This document shows, in pieces, positions 46,370-56,022 of a stretch of DNA of 64,000 nucleotides. Below the pieces are notes generated by a model. That model searched no databases and had not been told where the DNA came from. It saw nothing but the letters and a program-made list of their open reading frames with translations. The translations under genes and the position numbers were made by a program. Origin of the DNA: Acidobacteriota bacterium. Its GTDB lineage: Bacteria > Acidobacteriota > Terriglobia > Bryobacterales > Bryobacteraceae. Numbering within the stretch: the first letter of the stretch is position 1; every line of letters begins with the position of its first letter. The stretch lies in the NCBI GenBank assembly GCA_003223115.1, contig QHXW01000152.1, positions 62,001 through 126,000 on the forward strand. Direction: 5' to 3'.

Positions 46370-47509
46370 TTAGTGCGCCTCCGGCTTTTGTTCGGCCATG
46401 AATTTGACGAAATCATCGAAGAGGTAATGCGAGTCGTGAGGTCCGGGCGCCGCTTCCGGGTGATACTGCACGCAGAATACAGGATGGCGGCGGTGACGAA
46501 AACCTTCCAGGGTGTCATCGTTCAGGTTCACGTGCGTGATCTCGACGTCGGCTGGATTGAGCGAATCCTGGTCCACGGCGAACCCGTGGTTGTGCGATGT
46601 GATTTCAACTCGCTGGCTCACCTGGTTGAGAACCGGGTGGTTCGCGCCGCGATGCCCGAACTTGAGCTTGTAGGTCTTGCCGCCGAATGCCAGCCCCAGG
46701 AGCTGGTGGCCCAGGCAGATGCCGAAAATCGGGACTTTCCCCACTAGCCGCCGGATGTTGTCCACTTGCGGCTGAAGCGGCTCTGGATCGCCAGGACCGT
46801 TCGAAAGAAACACGCCATCCGGCTTCAGGGCCATGACGTCGTCGGCCGAGGTCAGCGCGGGCACCACCGTGGTCCGGCACCCTACTTGCACCAGCCGGCG
46901 CAAAATATTCTGTTTGATGCCGTAGTCGTAGGCCACTACGTGCAAGCGCGGCTCGATCGGACGCGGAACCCGTTCTGAGGGAGAGCATGGATCCACCGGG
47001 TGAATCCATTCGTACTTTTCGGGTGTACTCACGCGGCTGGCCAGATCGAGACCAGCCATTGTCGGAATCCCGCGGGCTTTTTCCACGAGCTTCGCCGCGT
47101 CGGTTTCCACCGCCGACAGCACCCCGCGCATCACTCCGCGCGTCCGCAGATGCCGCACCAAAGCGCGCGTGTCGACGTCGGAAACCACCGGGATCCCGTA
47201 CTTTTCCAGATAGATTCGCGCCAGTTGATCCGAACGCCAGTTGCTCGCGACCCCGGAAAACTCACGCACCACCAGACCTTCGATGTACGGCCGCGCCGAT
47301 TCGTTGTCCTCGACGTTGGTCCCGTAATTGCCGATCTGCGGATTGGTCAGAATGACGATTTGTCCAGCGTATGACGGATCCGTGAAGATTTCCTGGTAAC
47401 CCGTTAAAGCCGTGTTGAAAACCACTTCTCCGGAACGCTCAGTAGGCGCACCTAAACTCCTGCCTTCGAAGACCGTCCCGTCTTCCAAGGCCAGGATTGC
47501 TCGGTCCAA
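46370..47509 (-). CDS. carA: Carbamoyl-phosphate synthase small subunit
   Basis: A 379-residue glutamine amidotransferase subunit. It channels ammonia from glutamine to CarB. The N-terminal domain starts [16 protein letters not shown] and the class I amidotransferase triad is visible: Cys in [16 protein letters not shown] and His-Glu in [12 protein letters not shown]. Translation starts at TTG 47509, supported by a strong AGGAGG eight bases ahead; no upstream ATG has such a site. A promoter is probably in the 112-base gap before it, but no clear boxes were identified. Confidence 0.95.
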   Translation of the reverse strand: MDRAILALEDGTVFEGRSLGAPTERSGEVVFNTALTGYQEIFTDPSYAGQIVILTNPQIGNYGTNVEDNESARPYIEGLVVREFSGVASNWRSDQLARIYLEKYGIPVVSDVDTRALVRHLRTRGVMRGVLSAVETDAAKLVEKARGIPTMAGLDLASRVSTPEKYEWIHPVDPCSPSERVPRPIEPRLHVVAYDYGIKQNILRRLVQVGCRTTVVPALTSADDVMALKPDGVFLSNGPGDPEPLQPQVDNIRRLVGKVPIFGICLGHQLLGLAFGGKTYKLKFGHRGANHPVLNQVSQRVEITSHNHGFAVDQDSLNPADVEITHVNLNDDTLEGFRHRRHPVFCVQYHPEAAPGPHDSHYLFDDFVKFMAEQKPEAH

Positions 47510-47621
47510 ACGATGTTCCTCCTGGGGGATTCGGTAACTCTTATTTTAACGTAGGCAAGCGCCCGGTGGCCGGGTTTTTCCGAACCGTAGCCAAGCCTGA
47601 CCAACGGGCTGCCGCCGGAAG

Positions 47622-48755
47622 TCATTCCAGGTGCATGCGCTTGTCATACCCGGTCATTTCTAGGTACCCCACGCCGTTTGATGATCCCGAGTACGTGACC
47701 GCGCCTTCCCAGTAAGTGGGACCCCCGTTGTCCGTCGAAATCAATTCCTGCTGGTTGAGCTGTACGCTGGCTTCGAGCGATACGCCGAACGCCGGCACCT
47801 GAATCTTCCAGCGAACCGGGTAAGCCGCGCCAGTCTTCGGGCTTTTCCATTGCGCGCCCGGCGTCAGAGAGAACTCGGCTCGGGTGAGGTGATGGGCACG
47901 GCCTTCGCGATCGATATACGTTCCCGAGGAGTATGGATCGATACTGCCGTCTTTCCGGCGCAGCTCAAACACCATCAGCTCGGTTCCATTATCCAGTTGG
48001 ACGCTGAACCAGTCCCATCCCACCTGGTTCTCGGCCAGCTGGTGCGTGGACCATTCGTGATCCATCCAGGCGGTGCCGCGGACTTCGCGCCGTGAGCGGT
48101 CGAGCCATACTTCGCCCGTCACTTCGAGCCGTGGAAACGAGACGTAGTATGACGCTTGGCCTTCGCCGGGCGCCTTTTGGCTGACGCCTTGAGTCCCGTG
48201 AATGACCGGTGGCTTGAGAGCATTCAGCCTCAGCCGGAAGCGGAACTCCTCGGCCACGGCCTCCAACGTTTGCTTGTCTCCCTCCCATTGGGACGACCAG
48301 TTTCCGTTCCAGATGCGCTGGCGTGCAAAATCGGCGCCCGCAATCCCGGGTCCACCGCGATTGAGCCGCTGCCGATCGTAAAACCGTTTTCCATCGACAT
48401 CGGTAAGCGCCAGATGTGCCAGGTACAGGTCGTCTACACGCCAGGCAGACTGGTTTTGAGTAGCGCCGCGCCGCTGCCCCTGACGAAAAAAAACCAGCTC
48501 GAAGCCGAAGCGCTTGCCCTGCGCATCCCGCAGATTGCCCGTGTAATACCACCACTCCGTGCGAAACTCCGGATGCGCGAAATGATCCCGCGGAAACTCG
48601 TAATGGTATCCAGGAAGCGCTTTCCGATAGTTGAACGTCTCGCGATCGCTGCCGGCCGCGCTCGGATATGACTCTTGAGCGAGCGAGACCAGCACCGCAA
48701 GGCAGGTGAAAGTTCTCAGAAGTCCTAGTTTACGTCCGCCCAGTCCGCCCAGCAC
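47622..48755 (-). CDS. CrtC/AttH-like secreted lipocalin-fold protein
   Basis: A protein of about 377 residues of the AttH/CrtC (hydroxyneurosporene synthase-like) family. The family hallmarks are the EWWYYTGNL block near the N-terminus and [11 protein letters not shown] in the middle, and the two lipocalin-like halves each fill about half the chain. An N-terminal hydrophobic segment ([15 protein letters not shown]) suggests export. The frame could begin at 48821 but would overlap metX on the other strand, so GTG 48755 is preferred. Carotenoid hydratase activity is known for CrtC, but no carotenoid genes are near, so the role is open. Confidence 0.75.
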   Translation of the reverse strand: MLGGLGGRKLGLLRTFTCLAVLVSLAQESYPSAAGSDRETFNYRKALPGYHYEFPRDHFAHPEFRTEWWYYTGNLRDAQGKRFGFELVFFRQGQRRGATQNQSAWRVDDLYLAHLALTDVDGKRFYDRQRLNRGGPGIAGADFARQRIWNGNWSSQWEGDKQTLEAVAEEFRFRLRLNALKPPVIHGTQGVSQKAPGEGQASYYVSFPRLEVTGEVWLDRSRREVRGTAWMDHEWSTHQLAENQVGWDWFSVQLDNGTELMVFELRRKDGSIDPYSSGTYIDREGRAHHLTRAEFSLTPGAQWKSPKTGAAYPVRWKIQVPAFGVSLEASVQLNQQELISTDNGGPTYWEGAVTYSGSSNGVGYLEMTGYDKRMHLE

Positions 48756-48805
48756 CCGGCACGGTCCCGCCTTCCCGGTGCTGCTATCATGAAAAATTCC
48801 CGCAC

Positions 48806-49912
48806 ATGACTGTCGACACACAGGCGGTGGAGTTCGATTCGATCTCGCTCGAGAGCGGCGCCAAACTCACGCCGGTGAGTATCGCCTACGAAACGTACGG
48901 TGCGCTGAATGCCTCGAAGTCTAATGCCATCTTGATTCTGCACGCGTTTTCAGGTGACGCGCACGCCGCTGGTATCAGCCACGAAACCGGCAAGCCGGGG
49001 TGGTGGGATAACACCATCGGACCGGGAAAAGCGTTCGACACCGACAAATATTTTGTCATTTGCTCAAACGTCTTGGGCGGATGCCAGGGAACCACGGGCC
49101 CGGCGTCCATCAATCCGCAGACCGGCTGTCCCTACGGCATGTCGTTTCCGGTAATCACCATCGGAGACATGGTCCGGCTGCAGACCATGCTGGTCGACCA
49201 TCTGGGAATTGAGCGGCTCCTGGCCGTCGCCGGTGGTTCCATGGGCGGCATGCAGGCGCTCGAATGGGCGGTTTCGTATCCAGATCGCGTCATCGCGGCC
49301 ATTCCCATTGCCACCACGGCGAGACACAGTCCGCAGCAGATCGCATTCAACGAAGTCGGCAGGCAGGCCATCATGGCCGATCCCGACTGGTGCGAGGGCA
49401 ATTATTACAGCGGCAAACCGCCGGGGCGCGGCCTCGCTATCGCCCGCATGATCGGTCACATCACCTATATGAGCGATGAATCCATGCGCGAGAAATTCGG
49501 CCGCCGGCTGCGCGAAAAAGAGAAATTCGGATTTGATTTCTCCGTGGATTTTGAGGTCGAGAGCTATTTGCGTTATCGCGGCAGCCAGTTTGTAACACGC
49601 TTCGACGCGAACTCCTACCTGTACATCACCAAAGCCGAAGATTACTTCGACCTGACCAACCCGACCGGCTCGCTCACGGCCGCATTCCAAAAGGTGACGT
49701 CCAGGTTTCTGGTCATCAGCTTCAGCTCGGATTGGCTCTATCCCAGTTATCAATCCGAGGAAATCGTGCGCGTGCTGCGGCGGGCCAATCGGAACGTGGC
49801 GTATTGCGAGCTGCCGTCAAACTACGGCCATGACGCGTTTCTGGTGGACGTCGCAGAGCAAAGTGACGTGATCCGCGGTTTTCTGGCCAGTACCTGCAAG
49901 GAGAACATTTAG
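48806..49912 (+). CDS. metX: Homoserine O-acyltransferase
   Basis: A 368-residue alpha/beta-hydrolase-fold enzyme. The nucleophile serine is in [14 protein letters not shown] and the catalytic His is in YGHDAFLVD near the C-terminus; the triad Asp is in SFSSDWLYP. It acylates homoserine, usually from acetyl-CoA, in the first committed step of methionine synthesis; some MetX proteins use succinyl-CoA, and the sequence does not let me choose. The stop shares a base with the GTG of metW (TAGTG). Transcription diverges from the CrtC/AttH-like gene. Confidence 0.9.
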   Translation: MTVDTQAVEFDSISLESGAKLTPVSIAYETYGALNASKSNAILILHAFSGDAHAAGISHETGKPGWWDNTIGPGKAFDTDKYFVICSNVLGGCQGTTGPASINPQTGCPYGMSFPVITIGDMVRLQTMLVDHLGIERLLAVAGGSMGGMQALEWAVSYPDRVIAAIPIATTARHSPQQIAFNEVGRQAIMADPDWCEGNYYSGKPPGRGLAIARMIGHITYMSDESMREKFGRRLREKEKFGFDFSVDFEVESYLRYRGSQFVTRFDANSYLYITKAEDYFDLTNPTGSLTAAFQKVTSRFLVISFSSDWLYPSYQSEEIVRVLRRANRNVAYCELPSNYGHDAFLVDVAEQSDVIRGFLASTCKENI

Positions 49913-50544
49913 TGCCGGCAGCTGTTCCAGTTAAGGGAAAACCGTTCGTACGCCAATTGCTCGGCCGCAGCGACTTCGCCATCATCAGCGACATCGTAGA
50001 GCCGGGAACGCAGGTGCTCGACCTGGGTTGCGGAGACGGAGAACTTCTGGAGTGGCTGGCCGAAAACAAGGGCGTGGAAGCTCGCGGCGTCGAGATTTCG
50101 CCGGCCAAGGTACAGCGGGCCATTGCCCGCGGCGTCTCCGCTTACCAAGGTGACATCGATGAAGTCTTGCCTGATTACCCGGACCACGCCTTCGACTACG
50201 TCATTCTCAGCCAGACGCTGCAGGAAACCCGGCAGCCGCTTAAAGTGGTGCGGGAAATGGTCCGCGTGGGCCGGCGCGCCATTGTGGCGTTCCCAAATTT
50301 CGGCCACTGGCCCGTGCGACTCGCCTTGCTCGGAACCGGACGCGCTCCGAAAACCAAATTGTTCCCGCATGACTGGTACGATTCTCCCAATATCCACTTC
50401 CTCACGGTCCATGACTTCGATCAGTTGGCCGGAAAAGAGGGCCTGGTCATCGAGCGCTGTTACTTTCTGGCGGGCCGGCGGCGCGTTACATTCCTGCCGA
50501 ACCTGCTCGCCGAAGTTGCGGTTTACCTGGTGAGACGCCGCTAG
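49912..50544 (+). CDS. metW: Methionine biosynthesis protein MetW
   Basis: A 210-residue Rossmann-fold methyltransferase-like protein. The SAM-binding motif is VLDLGCGDGELLEWL and the typical MetW end NFGHWPVRLALLGTGRAPKT is present. MetW occurs next to metX in many bacteria and is needed for full homoserine acyltransferase activity in some; it has no proven methyl acceptor. Start is GTG 49912, overlapping the metX stop by one base. Confidence 0.9.
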   Translation: MPAAVPVKGKPFVRQLLGRSDFAIISDIVEPGTQVLDLGCGDGELLEWLAENKGVEARGVEISPAKVQRAIARGVSAYQGDIDEVLPDYPDHAFDYVILSQTLQETRQPLKVVREMVRVGRRAIVAFPNFGHWPVRLALLGTGRAPKTKLFPHDWYDSPNIHFLTVHDFDQLAGKEGLVIERCYFLAGRRRVTFLPNLLAEVAVYLVRRR

Positions 50545-50684
50545 TTCAGACGCAAACGGACCGCCGTTTCTAATTGGTTTCTAGTAGACGCGGGCGTGTT
50601 GTCCGCCGCTACAGGTTTCGGGAAGCAGTCGCCGAAGCCGAAGCAGCGCCTCTGGAGCCGCTGCCATCGCTGCCATCCGCATGC

Positions 50685-50744
50685 CGCTTCAGGCTCATCC
50701 TGTATTGGATAAGACGCTTCAGGCTCATCCTGTATTGGATAAGA
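50685..50744. repeat. 30-bp tandem repeat, two perfect copies
   Basis: Two identical 30-base copies, 50685-50714 and 50715-50744, each starting CGCTTCAGGCTCATCC and ending TTGGATAAGA. They lie in the 374-base gap (50545-50918) between metW and the DksA/TraR-like gene. No open gene is seen in this gap; the rest is unstructured except a possible promoter at 50752. Confidence 0.85.
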
Positions 50745-50751
50745 CTATGAT

Positions 50752-50781
50752 TTGACTTTCGTAGGTCCCAGGTGGTAGCCT
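50752..50781 (+). promoter_or_regulatory. Possible sigma-70-like promoter for the DksA/TraR-like gene
   Basis: TTGACT (50752-50757) matches the -35 consensus closely and TAGCCT (50776-50781), 18 bases further, is a weak -10. It would give a leader of about 130 bases before ATG 50919. Only spacing and boxes support it. Confidence 0.35.
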
Positions 50782-50918
50782 ATTTCCCCGATCCCACCGC
50801 GGCCCTCATCTTTTGTTTGAAACTTTCCGGGGTTGGAAATCGTCATACTTTTCCGGGCGGTAATTTTTCGCCGGGGCAAATTACCCCAAGGCGGCCGCCA
50901 GGCCATAAGGTTGTAACA

Positions 50919-51311
50919 ATGCCAAAGACAATGAATAAAAATGGAGCCGGAACAAGATTCGATCATTACCATAAGGCTCTGGAAGCTAAGGCGGATGAAC
51001 TGCGTCGTAGCATGTCGGCGCAGAAGATAGCTCAAGTGGTATCGCGGCTTGATGTCCCTTCCGATGAGGGAGATCTTAGCCAGCAGAGCCATGAAGAGTG
51101 GATCTTCCTGAACAGGAATTCTCTCGACATGAAGCTGCTGCGCGAGGTCCAGGCTGCCCTCCGCAGAGTGCAGCACGGCAGTTATGGTGTTTGCGCCGCT
51201 TGTGAAGAACCGATTTCGCCTAAGCGCCTGGATGCGGTGCCATGGGCCAAGTTCTGCGTCAAATGCCAGGAAAAAATCGGGTCTGAAATATTTGAGGATA
51301 ACGACGACTGA
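50919..51311 (+). CDS. DksA/TraR-family zinc-finger protein
   Basis: A 130-residue protein with an N-terminal coiled coil (ALEAKADELRRSM and onward) and a C-terminal four-Cys zinc finger: CAACEEPISPKRLDAVPW followed by FCVKC. This is the DksA/TraR fold, in which the coiled coil enters the RNA polymerase secondary channel. ATG 50919 is preferred because upstream sequence does not look like protein. Many bacteria have several such paralogues, so this may be DksA or a relative (YteA/CarD-like regulators). Confidence 0.8.
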   Translation: MPKTMNKNGAGTRFDHYHKALEAKADELRRSMSAQKIAQVVSRLDVPSDEGDLSQQSHEEWIFLNRNSLDMKLLREVQAALRRVQHGSYGVCAACEEPISPKRLDAVPWAKFCVKCQEKIGSEIFEDNDD

Positions 51312-51419
51312 TGCGGCATGTGGCCGGCTTTTCTGCGGTGCCCGATTCGCCCGCGATTTCGCTTAATTTAATAACGCGGGTTCCGGGCGCGTCGGGCTCC
51401 CCTAAAACCACCCAAGCAG

Positions 51420-51447
51420 TTCTCACTCCAGTCTTTTGGTGTACAAT
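51420..51447 (+). promoter_or_regulatory. Candidate promoter for hfq-hflX
   Basis: TTCTCA (51420-51425) and TACAAT (51442-51447) are 16 bases apart. TACAAT is a strong -10; the -35 is weaker. Start of transcription would be near 51454, about 47 bases before the hfq ATG. Confidence 0.4.
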
Positions 51448-51500
51448 TGTTGCCGATGTGCCCTGACTGGGACGTTTTTCCCGAGTAAATGGGGGACTCT

Positions 51501-51809
51501 ATGGACAAGCCGGCGCAAAATATTCAAGACAGCTTTCTGAACAATGCGCGCAAAGATAAGACTATCATTACGCTTTACCTGCTCAGCGGCGTGAAACTTT
51601 CCGGCCGCATTAAGAGTTTCGACAAGTACTCGCTCATCCTGGAGACTAATAACCAGGAACAGTTGATCTTCAAGCACGCCATCTCCACCGTGGTCACCGT
51701 AAAAGTGGGCCATTCATATACGGGCGCTGCCCAGGCAGCCGGGCATGGAACCGCTGCCGCCGCGCAGCATGCGCCGGAGACCGCGCACCCGGATTCCACG
51801 AACGGTTGA
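51501..51809 (+). CDS. hfq: RNA chaperone Hfq
   Basis: A 102-residue Sm-like protein. The Sm1 motif [20 protein letters not shown] and Sm2 motif with the diagnostic FKHAIST (K-H) form the RNA-binding ring, and an N-terminal Gln-Asp pair ([10 protein letters not shown]) matches the proximal site of Hfq. The C-terminal 35 residues are an Ala/His-rich tail. ATG 51501 follows GGGGGA six bases upstream, better than the in-frame ATG at 51489. It overlaps hflX by four bases, the usual hfq-hflX pair. Confidence 0.9.
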   Translation: MDKPAQNIQDSFLNNARKDKTIITLYLLSGVKLSGRIKSFDKYSLILETNNQEQLIFKHAISTVVTVKVGHSYTGAAQAAGHGTAAAAQHAPETAHPDSTNG

Positions 51810-53146
51810 ACCGTCTGGAAGGGCAGCGTACGCGCGAATCTGGCGAACGCGCGATCTTGGTGGGCGTCGAGTGGAAAAGCCGAAGGCGCGTCCCCGGCGG
51901 TCGCTCCATCAAACATCTAAACGCCTCGACCGAGGACTCCCTTCAGGAACTTCGCGAACTGGCTGCAACCGCCGGAGCCACTGTGGTCGACACGCTCGTC
52001 CAGTCGCGAGAGGCTCCGGAAGCCGCCACGCTGATCGGCAGCGGAAAGATCCGGGAGATTTCCGCGACGGCTGACGCAACGGACGCCGATGTAGTCTTGT
52101 TTGATCACGAGCTCACGCCCACGCAACAACGGAATCTGGAGGACGAACTCGAGCTCAAGGTTCTGGATCGCACCCAACTCATCCTGGATATCTTTGCCCG
52201 TCGCGCCCGCACGCGTGAAGGGCGGCTGCAAGTGGAGTTGGCGCAGTTGGAATACCTGTTGCCCCGTTTGAGCGGCCAGGGAGTCGCGATGTCACGGCTC
52301 GGCGGCGGTATCGGAACACGCGGTCCCGGTGAGACCAAGCTCGAAACGGACCGAAGGCGGATTCATCGCCGGATCAAATCCATTAAGGAGAATCTGGAAA
52401 GTGTGCGGGCCACTCGCGGTGTGCACCGGCGGCAGCGTGACGCAGTGCCTCTGGCCACGCTTGCGCTTGTGGGTTACACCAATGCAGGTAAATCCACACT
52501 GTTCAACCGTCTGACCAGTGCCGGGGTGCTGACCGATGCCCGTATGTTCGCCACTCTTGACCCCACGGTACGGGGACTCGCGCTGCCCTCGCGCCGGCGC
52601 ATATTGGTAAGCGACACGGTAGGATTCATCCGCCGCCTTCCCACAACTCTGGTCCAGGCCTTTCGCGCCACTTTGGAAGAGGTGACCGAAGCCGCTCTCA
52701 TCCTCCATGTGGTTGATGCTTCGGCACCGCACGCACAGGAGCACGTGGCGCACGTGCTCGAGGTATTGGCGGAAATCGGCGCCGCTGAAATCCCCCAACT
52801 GCTGGTCATGAATAAAATGGACCGCCTGCCGGCCGACGCTCAGCCCGAGGATATTCTGCGCCGCCTTCAAAACAGTGAGGCAGCCAAACCGTGTGTGCGC
52901 GCGGTGGCGCTATCGGCACTGACGGGCGTGGGCATCGACGTTTTGGAGAGGGCCATGGATGACGTCCTGCCCTTCGATCCCATGGTGCGCACGCGTTTCC
53001 GGTTCCCGTTGTCGGAGTCGACGAGCATCTCGGCGCTGCATGCCCAGGGGCGTGTGCTCCATGCGCGCTACTCAGACAGCGCTTGCGAGCTGGAGGCGGA
53101 AGTTCCGGCCTCTCTCAAACAGAAATTAGCCCGGTTTGTGAGTTAG
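51806..53146 (+). CDS. hflX: GTPase HflX
   Basis: A 446-residue ribosome-associated GTPase. The N-terminal HflX domain includes [10 protein letters not shown] and [15 protein letters not shown] and a [14 protein letters not shown] segment. The G domain has the P-loop [12 protein letters not shown], the switch [10 protein letters not shown] and the base-recognition NKMD. HflX splits stalled ribosomes under stress. TTG 51806 overlaps the hfq stop by four bases (TTGA), supporting translational coupling. Confidence 0.9.
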   Translation: MNRLEGQRTRESGERAILVGVEWKSRRRVPGGRSIKHLNASTEDSLQELRELAATAGATVVDTLVQSREAPEAATLIGSGKIREISATADATDADVVLFDHELTPTQQRNLEDELELKVLDRTQLILDIFARRARTREGRLQVELAQLEYLLPRLSGQGVAMSRLGGGIGTRGPGETKLETDRRRIHRRIKSIKENLESVRATRGVHRRQRDAVPLATLALVGYTNAGKSTLFNRLTSAGVLTDARMFATLDPTVRGLALPSRRRILVSDTVGFIRRLPTTLVQAFRATLEEVTEAALILHVVDASAPHAQEHVAHVLEVLAEIGAAEIPQLLVMNKMDRLPADAQPEDILRRLQNSEAAKPCVRAVALSALTGVGIDVLERAMDDVLPFDPMVRTRFRFPLSESTSISALHAQGRVLHARYSDSACELEAEVPASLKQKLARFVS

Positions 53147-53231
53147 TTGCGCACCCGCTACGGGCCTTTCCAGGCCGCAGCCCCGGAGTTGTCCGGCCGC
53201 CGTGCGGAGGATTATAGTTGGGAAGGGCGCC

Positions 53232-53921
53232 ATGAAGCTTCCAAACGTTCTCACCATTGTCCGCATCTTCTTCGTTCCCCTGCTGGTTGCCGCGCTGGTG
53301 GAAGAGAACGTCTCCGTACGGCTATTCGGTGTGGTGGCCACGCACGAGTGGCTGGCGCTGGCTATTTTTTTGGTCGCCGCGGCCACCGATCTGCTCGACG
53401 GTTACCTCGCACGCCGCTGGGGCCAGGTGACCACAATCGGCACGCTACTCGATCCCATCGCAGACAAGCTGCTGGTTTCCGCTGCGCTGATTTCTCTTGT
53501 GCAAGTGCATGCGGTCCCTGCGTGGATGGTGATTGTGATTGTGGGCCGCGAGTTCGCCATCTCAGGTCTGCGTAGCATCGCCGCCGCCGAAGGGTACACC
53601 ATCCGCGCCAGTGACCTCGGCAAAACCAAGATGGTGGCCCAAGTCACCGCGGTATCGCTCTTGCTCGTCGGTCTTCACCATCCAAAAATTGCCTGGATGG
53701 GTTACTGGATGATGTGGATTGTGGTGGCGTTTGCCATGCTCTCCGCCGTCGGTTACTTCCGGAAGTTCTGGCGGAAGGTGGATATCAGGATCAAATCTCG
53801 CCGGCGACGCGAATTGTTACGAATGGAAAGGAAGAGAAAGATGGCTCCCTTGCGCCGTCAGGGGCGCTCTTCGCCGGCCGAAGGACCTTCTGAAGTTGGT
53901 GGCGTGCGCGGCACCACGTGA
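53232..53921 (+). CDS. pgsA: CDP-diacylglycerol--glycerol-3-phosphate 3-phosphatidyltransferase
   Basis: A 229-residue integral membrane CDP-alcohol phosphotransferase. The signature D-G-x2-A-R-x8-G-x3-D-x3-D is present as LLDGYLARRWGQVTTIG with TLLDPIADK, and the protein has about six hydrophobic helices. It makes phosphatidylglycerol phosphate. The last 33 residues form a basic tail (MERKRKMAPLRRQGR) and the gene overlaps the 3' end of the convergent RodZ-like gene by 64 bases. Confidence 0.9.
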   Translation: MKLPNVLTIVRIFFVPLLVAALVEENVSVRLFGVVATHEWLALAIFLVAAATDLLDGYLARRWGQVTTIGTLLDPIADKLLVSAALISLVQVHAVPAWMVIVIVGREFAISGLRSIAAAEGYTIRASDLGKTKMVAQVTAVSLLLVGLHHPKIAWMGYWMMWIVVAFAMLSAVGYFRKFWRKVDIRIKSRRRRELLRMERKRKMAPLRRQGRSSPAEGPSEVGGVRGTT

Positions 53922-54940
53922 GCGCCGTTCGAGGTTAACTCCCACATCTGTATTTCCCCTTGCGGCCCTAACGGACCGAGGGGTTTTCCGTTGAGAGTAA
54001 TATTCAAGCCTGCGGCGTTTCCCACCAGCACGCGGATCTTGCGCGCCGCTTCCAGTTGTTTGCTTTCTTGTGGCGTGAGGGTGCCACTGTAAACATGTTG
54101 TCCGTCGGCGCTGATGCGTAGCCATACCTCTTGATTAGCCGTCAGCGCAACGTGAAATGTCCGGGCCGCCTGGGTCTGGGTAGGGGCTGGCTGGACGTGC
54201 GGGCCATTTGGCTGAGCAGACAATGCCGCCGTTGGCTTAGGCGTTTGTTTTGCCGCGATGCCGGCTTCCGGTTTTTGCGCCTGCACTTTGACCGATGATG
54301 CCAATTTCACCGCTCCAGGCGTGCGTGCCGCCGGGGGAGCCAAAGCCGCCGTCTGGGATTGAACCTTTCCCGTGGCCGAAAGTTCGGCCGGACGAAAACC
54401 AGGAGCCGCCGGCAGTGAGGTGTTGGTGTCCGTATCTTTCTTCAAGCTCGCAGGCTGGGCTACAGAAGCAGGCGCGGGCTGCGCGGGTCTGGTGGTTTCC
54501 ACGCTCTTTGTGGTCTGCCTCCCCCTTTGCCACATGGTATAAACACCCGCACAGGCAATCACCGCGATCACCACCCAGAGGAAAGCCGAAATGGAGGAGT
54601 CCGATCTGATACGATCGCGGAAATCTTCGAACGCCCGGGAATTCGGCGCGAACTTTTTCACGCGCGGGCGAACTGGCTGTATCGGAGTTTCGATGACTGC
54701 CGGCGCAGGCTCGAGATAATCCTTGAGTTCCGCCACCAGCTCATCTTCATCCAACTCCAGCACTCGTGCATACTGCCTGACGAAATTCTTCGCAAAGACT
54801 CCGCCGGGCAAGCGCTCAAATTGATCCGCCTCCAGGGCTTCCAACAGATGAGCGCTGATCTTTGTTTGGCCGGAAATTTGTTCGAGACTCACACCACGCC
54901 GCTGCCGTTCGCGGCGTAAAGTCTCGCCGATGGAGGTCAT
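53858..54940 (-). CDS. RodZ-like HTH membrane protein
   Basis: A 360-residue single-pass membrane protein. An N-terminal Xre-like helix-turn-helix (residues 3-75, IGETLRRERQRRGVSLEQIS) is followed by one transmembrane helix (residues 117-137, ISAFLWVVIAVIACAGVYTM), a Pro/Ala/Gln-rich linker and a C-terminal DUF4115-like beta domain with WLRISADGQHVYSGTL. This is the layout of RodZ, which joins the cytoskeletal MreB system to the envelope. ATG 54940 is the first good start. Its 3' end overlaps pgsA head-on. Only an actin-like fragment is seen in this window, so mreB must lie elsewhere. Confidence 0.8.
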   Translation of the reverse strand: MTSIGETLRRERQRRGVSLEQISGQTKISAHLLEALEADQFERLPGGVFAKNFVRQYARVLELDEDELVAELKDYLEPAPAVIETPIQPVRPRVKKFAPNSRAFEDFRDRIRSDSSISAFLWVVIAVIACAGVYTMWQRGRQTTKSVETTRPAQPAPASVAQPASLKKDTDTNTSLPAAPGFRPAELSATGKVQSQTAALAPPAARTPGAVKLASSVKVQAQKPEAGIAAKQTPKPTAALSAQPNGPHVQPAPTQTQAARTFHVALTANQEVWLRISADGQHVYSGTLTPQESKQLEAARKIRVLVGNAAGLNITLNGKPLGPLGPQGEIQMWELTSNGAHVVPRTPPTSEGPSAGEERP

Positions 54941-54946
54941 AGTGGG

Positions 54947-54974
54947 TTCCTGAAGACCCCTCAATGGCTATAAT
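54947..54974 (+). promoter_or_regulatory. Possible promoter inside the 5' end of the GT2 gene
   Basis: TATAAT at 54969-54974 is a perfect -10, and TTCCTG (54947-54952), 16 bases upstream, is a moderate -35. If used, transcription begins after ATG 54964 and translation would have to start at an internal TTG (54982 or 55003). Confidence 0.35.
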
Positions 54975-56022
54975 ACAACAGTTGCACGATCGGCCCTCCC
55001 CGTTGATCTCTGTTGTGGTCGTAAATTGGAACCGGCGCGAGTTACTCCGTGCGTGTCTCGAGTCTCTCAAGCGCCAGCAGGCGGTCGACTTTGAGGTGCT
55101 TGTCATCGACAATGGTTCCGATGACGGATCGCCGGAAATGGTTGCAAAGGACTTCGCCCTCATAGGTAACAAGCCTACGAAGCTTATCCGCAACTCAATG
55201 AATATGGGCTTCTGCGCCGCCAATAACCAGGGCATCCAAGCGGCGCACGGGACATTGGTGGCGTTACTCAATAATGACGCTGAAGCCGGGCCGGATTGGC
55301 TTTGTGCCCTCTCCCGAGCCTTTGAGTCGCGTCCGGATGTGGGTATGGCTGCTTCCAAAATCCTGGTGTACGAAGACCCCACCCGTATCGATAAAGCCGG
55401 GCATCTGATTTATCCGGATGGCCAGAATCGCGGCCGTGGCATGGGAGATCTCGATGATGGCCGCTTCGATACTCCCGGAGAAGTTCTTTGGCCGGACGGT
55501 TGTGCCGCCATGTACCACATGCAGATGCTGAATGAGATCGGCGTGTTCGACGAAGACTTCTTTGCCTATGGTGATGACGCCGAACTGGGGTTGCGCGCCA
55601 GGATCGCCGGATGGAAATGTCTGTATGTTCCGGCCGCCGTTGTGCGTCACCATCGCGGCTCCACGCTTGGACTGGAATCCACCCGCCGTTTGAAACTCAT
55701 CGAGCGAAACCGCGTGCTGCTGGTAATGAAACTTTTTCCGTGGAGCCTGCTTTGGCGTAACTGGTGGTATTACGGCGCACGCCTGGCTGCTGGGGCTTGG
55801 GCTTCTTTTCACGACGCTGGAGACACCGCCCGGTTCCCAGGCTGGAAAGGGAAACTGCGTATGGCCCAGGCGCTTCTGGCAGGCGACCTTGCGGCGCTGG
55901 TACTCAGCCCGCGTATGTTTCGCAAGCGTCGCGAGTTCCAGCGCTTCCGGCGGCTCTCACCGCGTGACATACGCCTTCTGCTCGAACGATACCGTATTTC
56001 ATTGAGCGAGTTGCTGAAATGA
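54964..56022 (+). CDS. Family 2 glycosyltransferase
   Basis: A 352-residue GT2 protein of the rhamnosyltransferase type. The nucleotide-binding start ISVVVVNWNRRELL and the D-x-D-type LLNNDAEAGPDWL are present, and FDEDFFAYGDDAELGLRARI holds the catalytic aspartates. ATG 54964 is the annotated start, but a TATAAT in the first codons and the typical family start at SVVVVNWN leave TTG 55003 as an alternative. It is in an operon with two methyltransferases (ATGA overlap downstream) and probably builds a cell-surface glycan. Confidence 0.8.
   Translation: MAIIQQLHDRPSPLISVVVVNWNRRELLRACLESLKRQQAVDFEVLVIDNGSDDGSPEMVAKDFALIGNKPTKLIRNSMNMGFCAANNQGIQAAHGTLVALLNNDAEAGPDWLCALSRAFESRPDVGMAASKILVYEDPTRIDKAGHLIYPDGQNRGRGMGDLDDGRFDTPGEVLWPDGCAAMYHMQMLNEIGVFDEDFFAYGDDAELGLRARIAGWKCLYVPAAVVRHHRGSTLGLESTRRLKLIERNRVLLVMKLFPWSLLWRNWWYYGARLAAGAWASFHDAGDTARFPGWKGKLRMAQALLAGDLAALVLSPRMFRKRREFQRFRRLSPRDIRLLLERYRISLSELLK

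Noticed and set aside
47540-47590. A rho-independent terminator at CCCGGTGGCCGGGTTTTT
   Set aside because: The stem is short and the T-run is on the plus strand, while both neighbouring genes read on the minus strand.
50685-50744. A CRISPR array at the 30-bp repeats
   Set aside because: Only two adjacent copies with no spacer, and no cas genes.
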